From: Rhodoferax sp. UBA5149
Lineage (GTDB): Bacteria > Pseudomonadota > Gammaproteobacteria > Burkholderiales > Burkholderiaceae_C
Assembly (NCBI RefSeq): GCF_002413825.1
Contig: NZ_DHXT01000070.1
Location: forward strand, 9,619 to 17,045
Direction of reading: 5' to 3'
DNA: 7,427 bases
The position numbers were made by a program, and so were the translations under genes. The notes beneath the pieces were generated by a model that had not been told where the DNA came from, did no database searches, and saw nothing but the letters and a program-made list of their open reading frames with translations. Positions 6,424 through 7,427 of the stretch are shown here, piece by piece (the stretch's first letter is position 1; every line of letters starts with the position of its first letter).

Positions 6424-6506
6424 TGCGCGCTCTGCCCACCGGAGATTCCCGGATCAATCAAGCCTGGGACCAGGTGCGCAGTCAACACGGGCGTCAGGCC
6501 GCATGA
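6423..6506 (+). CDS. Very short overlapping reading frame (27 residues), doubtful
   Basis: The ATG at 6423 overlaps the usp stop (TGATG), and the TGA at 6504-6506 overlaps the next ATG (ATGA at 6503-6506). It encodes a 27-residue peptide starting MRALPTGDS and ending HGRQAA. It has no recognisable motif and no independent ribosome-binding site, so it could only be made by coupling to usp. It may be a real leader-like peptide, the remains of a longer gene, or chance. I do not recognise it. Confidence 0.2.
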   Translation: MRALPTGDSRINQAWDQVRSQHGRQAA

Positions 6507-6728
6507 CTGCGTCGCTGACATGCTCGATTTGTCAGCCCCCCGCGCTGGACCAGCTGATCAGGTCTGAGCCCGCCATGGCAGCCCAATGGCGCGCGCTGCC
6601 GCGCCGGCGATTTGCCGCCACGGCAACGCTGCAAGTCGCCGGGGATACGGCCACGCGCAGCTGGCTGATCGAGCGTCCGCTATTACTACCTCTGTGAGCG
6701 GGGAACGGCAATCCGCTTCAACCGTCGT
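6503..6728 (+). pseudogene. Probable remnant of a Crp/Fnr-family regulator (N-terminal part, frameshifted)
   Basis: The frame from ATG 6503 runs 64 codons to a TGA at 6695-6697. Its later part, TLQVAGDTATRSWLIER, resembles the cyclic-nucleotide-binding-like sensor domain of betaproteobacterial Crp/Fnr proteins, where a segment like GLVRYYYL would follow. That continuation is present, but in another frame: from 6678 the sequence reads RYYYLCERGT. The gap fits a loss of about eight bases just after the arginine codon at 6674-6676, and the remainder to about 6722 looks degraded further. The rest of the sensor domain and the whole DNA-binding domain are missing, replaced by the end of the convergent dehydrogenase gene. 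The family call comes from pattern memory and the ancestral frame is inferred; the alternative is a short unknown ORF of 64 residues. Confidence 0.5.
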
Positions 6729-7427
6729 TCAGGCCAGGCTCGTCTCGCTCATGTTAGCCATCGCCTTGGTCACCTCGTTGGTGCCCTGCGCAGCGCCACT
6801 TTGCGGCACTGTTTCTCCCGCACGGTTGGTGACCTCGGCCAAGTGCTCGGCCAGCCGTTCAGGGGCTTGCGCATCGGTGCCAATCCAGGCGCCTTGCGTC
6901 ATGGTGATGTGGGCGGCCTCAAAGGCGCCAGCGCCCGCGCACAGAATGGTGCGGTTGGGCGCCTCCTGCGAGGCCAGCACCAGCATGGCGGGCACCACGG
7001 CCTCAGGCTTGAGGGCGGCCAGCACGGCCTCGGGCATCAGGTCCTCCGTCATGCGGGTGGCGGCCGTGGGCGCCAGGCAATTGACGCGAATGTCGTTTTT
7101 GGCGCCTTCAATCGACAGTGTTTGCATCAGGCCCACCAGCGCCATTTTGGCCGCGCCGTAGTTGGATTGGCCAAAGTTGCCGTACAAGCCGCTCGACGAG
7201 GTGGTCATGACGATGCGGCCATACTTCTGCTCATTCATGATGGCCCACACGGCCTTCGTGCAATGCACGGCGCCCATCAGGTGCACGTTCATCACCAGTT
7301 CGAAGTCGGCCAGTTCCATCTTGGCGAAGCTCTTGTCACGCAGAATGCCCGCGTTGTTCACCAGAATGTCAACGCGGCCCCAAGCGTCCACCGCTTGCTG
7401 CACCATGGCCTGCACTGCGGCAAAGTC
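6729..7427 (-). CDS. Short-chain dehydrogenase, HSD17B4/MFE-2 type hydroxyacyl-CoA dehydrogenase (N-terminus outside window)
   Basis: The last 232 residues are visible; the start and the TGxxxGIG nucleotide-binding loop lie beyond the right edge. Numbering from the edge, the NNAG motif is at 24-27, the structural/catalytic Asn at N47, the serine region TTSSSG at 75-80, and the active-site YxxxK at Y90-K94, so the catalytic set is complete. The stretch YGNFGQSNYGAAK followed by APTAATRMTEDLMPE and LKPE closely matches the dehydrogenase domain of peroxisomal multifunctional enzyme type 2 and its single-domain bacterial relatives of about 300 residues. These oxidise (3R)-hydroxyacyl-CoA with NAD+ in fatty-acid or related acyl-CoA breakdown; the substrate here is unknown. 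A GAWIG motif is followed by a hydrophilic tail ending METSLA-like (MSETSLA). The GTG at 7415 is internal, since the homology continues upstream of it. It converges on the broken regulator, and no terminator is evident after its stop. Confidence 0.9.
   Translation of the reverse strand, partial: DFAAVQAMVQQAVDAWGRVDILVNNAGILRDKSFAKMELADFELVMNVHLMGAVHCTKAVWAIMNEQKYGRIVMTTSSSGLYGNFGQSNYGAAKMALVGLMQTLSIEGAKNDIRVNCLAPTAATRMTEDLMPEAVLAALKPEAVVPAMLVLASQEAPNRTILCAGAGAFEAAHITMTQGAWIGTDAQAPERLAEHLAEVTNRAGETVPQSGAAQGTNEVTKAMANMSETSLA

Noticed and set aside
6586..7161. A 191-codon plus-strand frame overlapping the dehydrogenase gene.
   Set aside because: It is antisense to a clear short-chain dehydrogenase with an intact active site, and its composition is that of a shadow frame.

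Overview
The window looks like chromosomal DNA of a high-GC betaproteobacterium, most likely a member of the Comamonadaceae (Rhodoferax/Polaromonas/Acidovorax type). This rests on the protein flavour, the multi-repeat DUF5666 lipoprotein and a palindromic repeat with the core GGGCTGAGCCTGTCGAAG / CTTCGACAGGCTCAGGGC, which I recall as abundant in that group. The taxonomic call is inference, since no rRNA gene is present.

Layout. (1) Positions 1-3731, + strand: the glycine cleavage operon in the order gcvT (3' end only), gcvH, gcvP. T-, H- and P-proteins form three of the four parts of the complex that converts glycine to CO2, ammonia and methylene-tetrahydrofolate; the L-protein is not here. 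A 60-77 bp palindromic repeat occurs three times, always in the same orientation: between gcvT and gcvH, between gcvH and gcvP, and inside gcvP. The third copy is exactly 20 codons long and is read through in frame, in the linker joining the two halves of GcvP. (2) Positions 3732-3854: a convergent intergenic region with two hairpins, one of them a clear intrinsic terminator for the minus strand. (3) Positions 3855-5267, - strand: a secreted lipoprotein built of about six DUF5666 repeats. (4) Positions 5268-5631: a divergent intergenic region with a 20 bp near-perfect dyad, a possible -10 box and the Shine-Dalgarno sequence of the next gene. (5) Positions 5632-6423, + strand: a tandem-domain universal stress protein with an intact nucleotide-binding motif in its second half. 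(6) Positions 6423-6728: a very short overlapping reading frame, then what I read as the broken N-terminal part of a Crp/Fnr-type regulator. (7) Positions 6729-7427, - strand: the C-terminal part of a short-chain dehydrogenase of the HSD17B4/MFE-2 hydroxyacyl-CoA dehydrogenase type, running off the right edge.

Most of the window is ordinary housekeeping sequence. I see no new multi-gene system. The most interesting signal is the behaviour of the palindromic repeat: a mobile-looking element that punctuates an operon and in one place has become part of the enzyme. A second stretch of gcvP (about 1995-2050) may have a similar origin. The decayed regulator behind the stress-protein gene is the other point that a routine annotation would miss.
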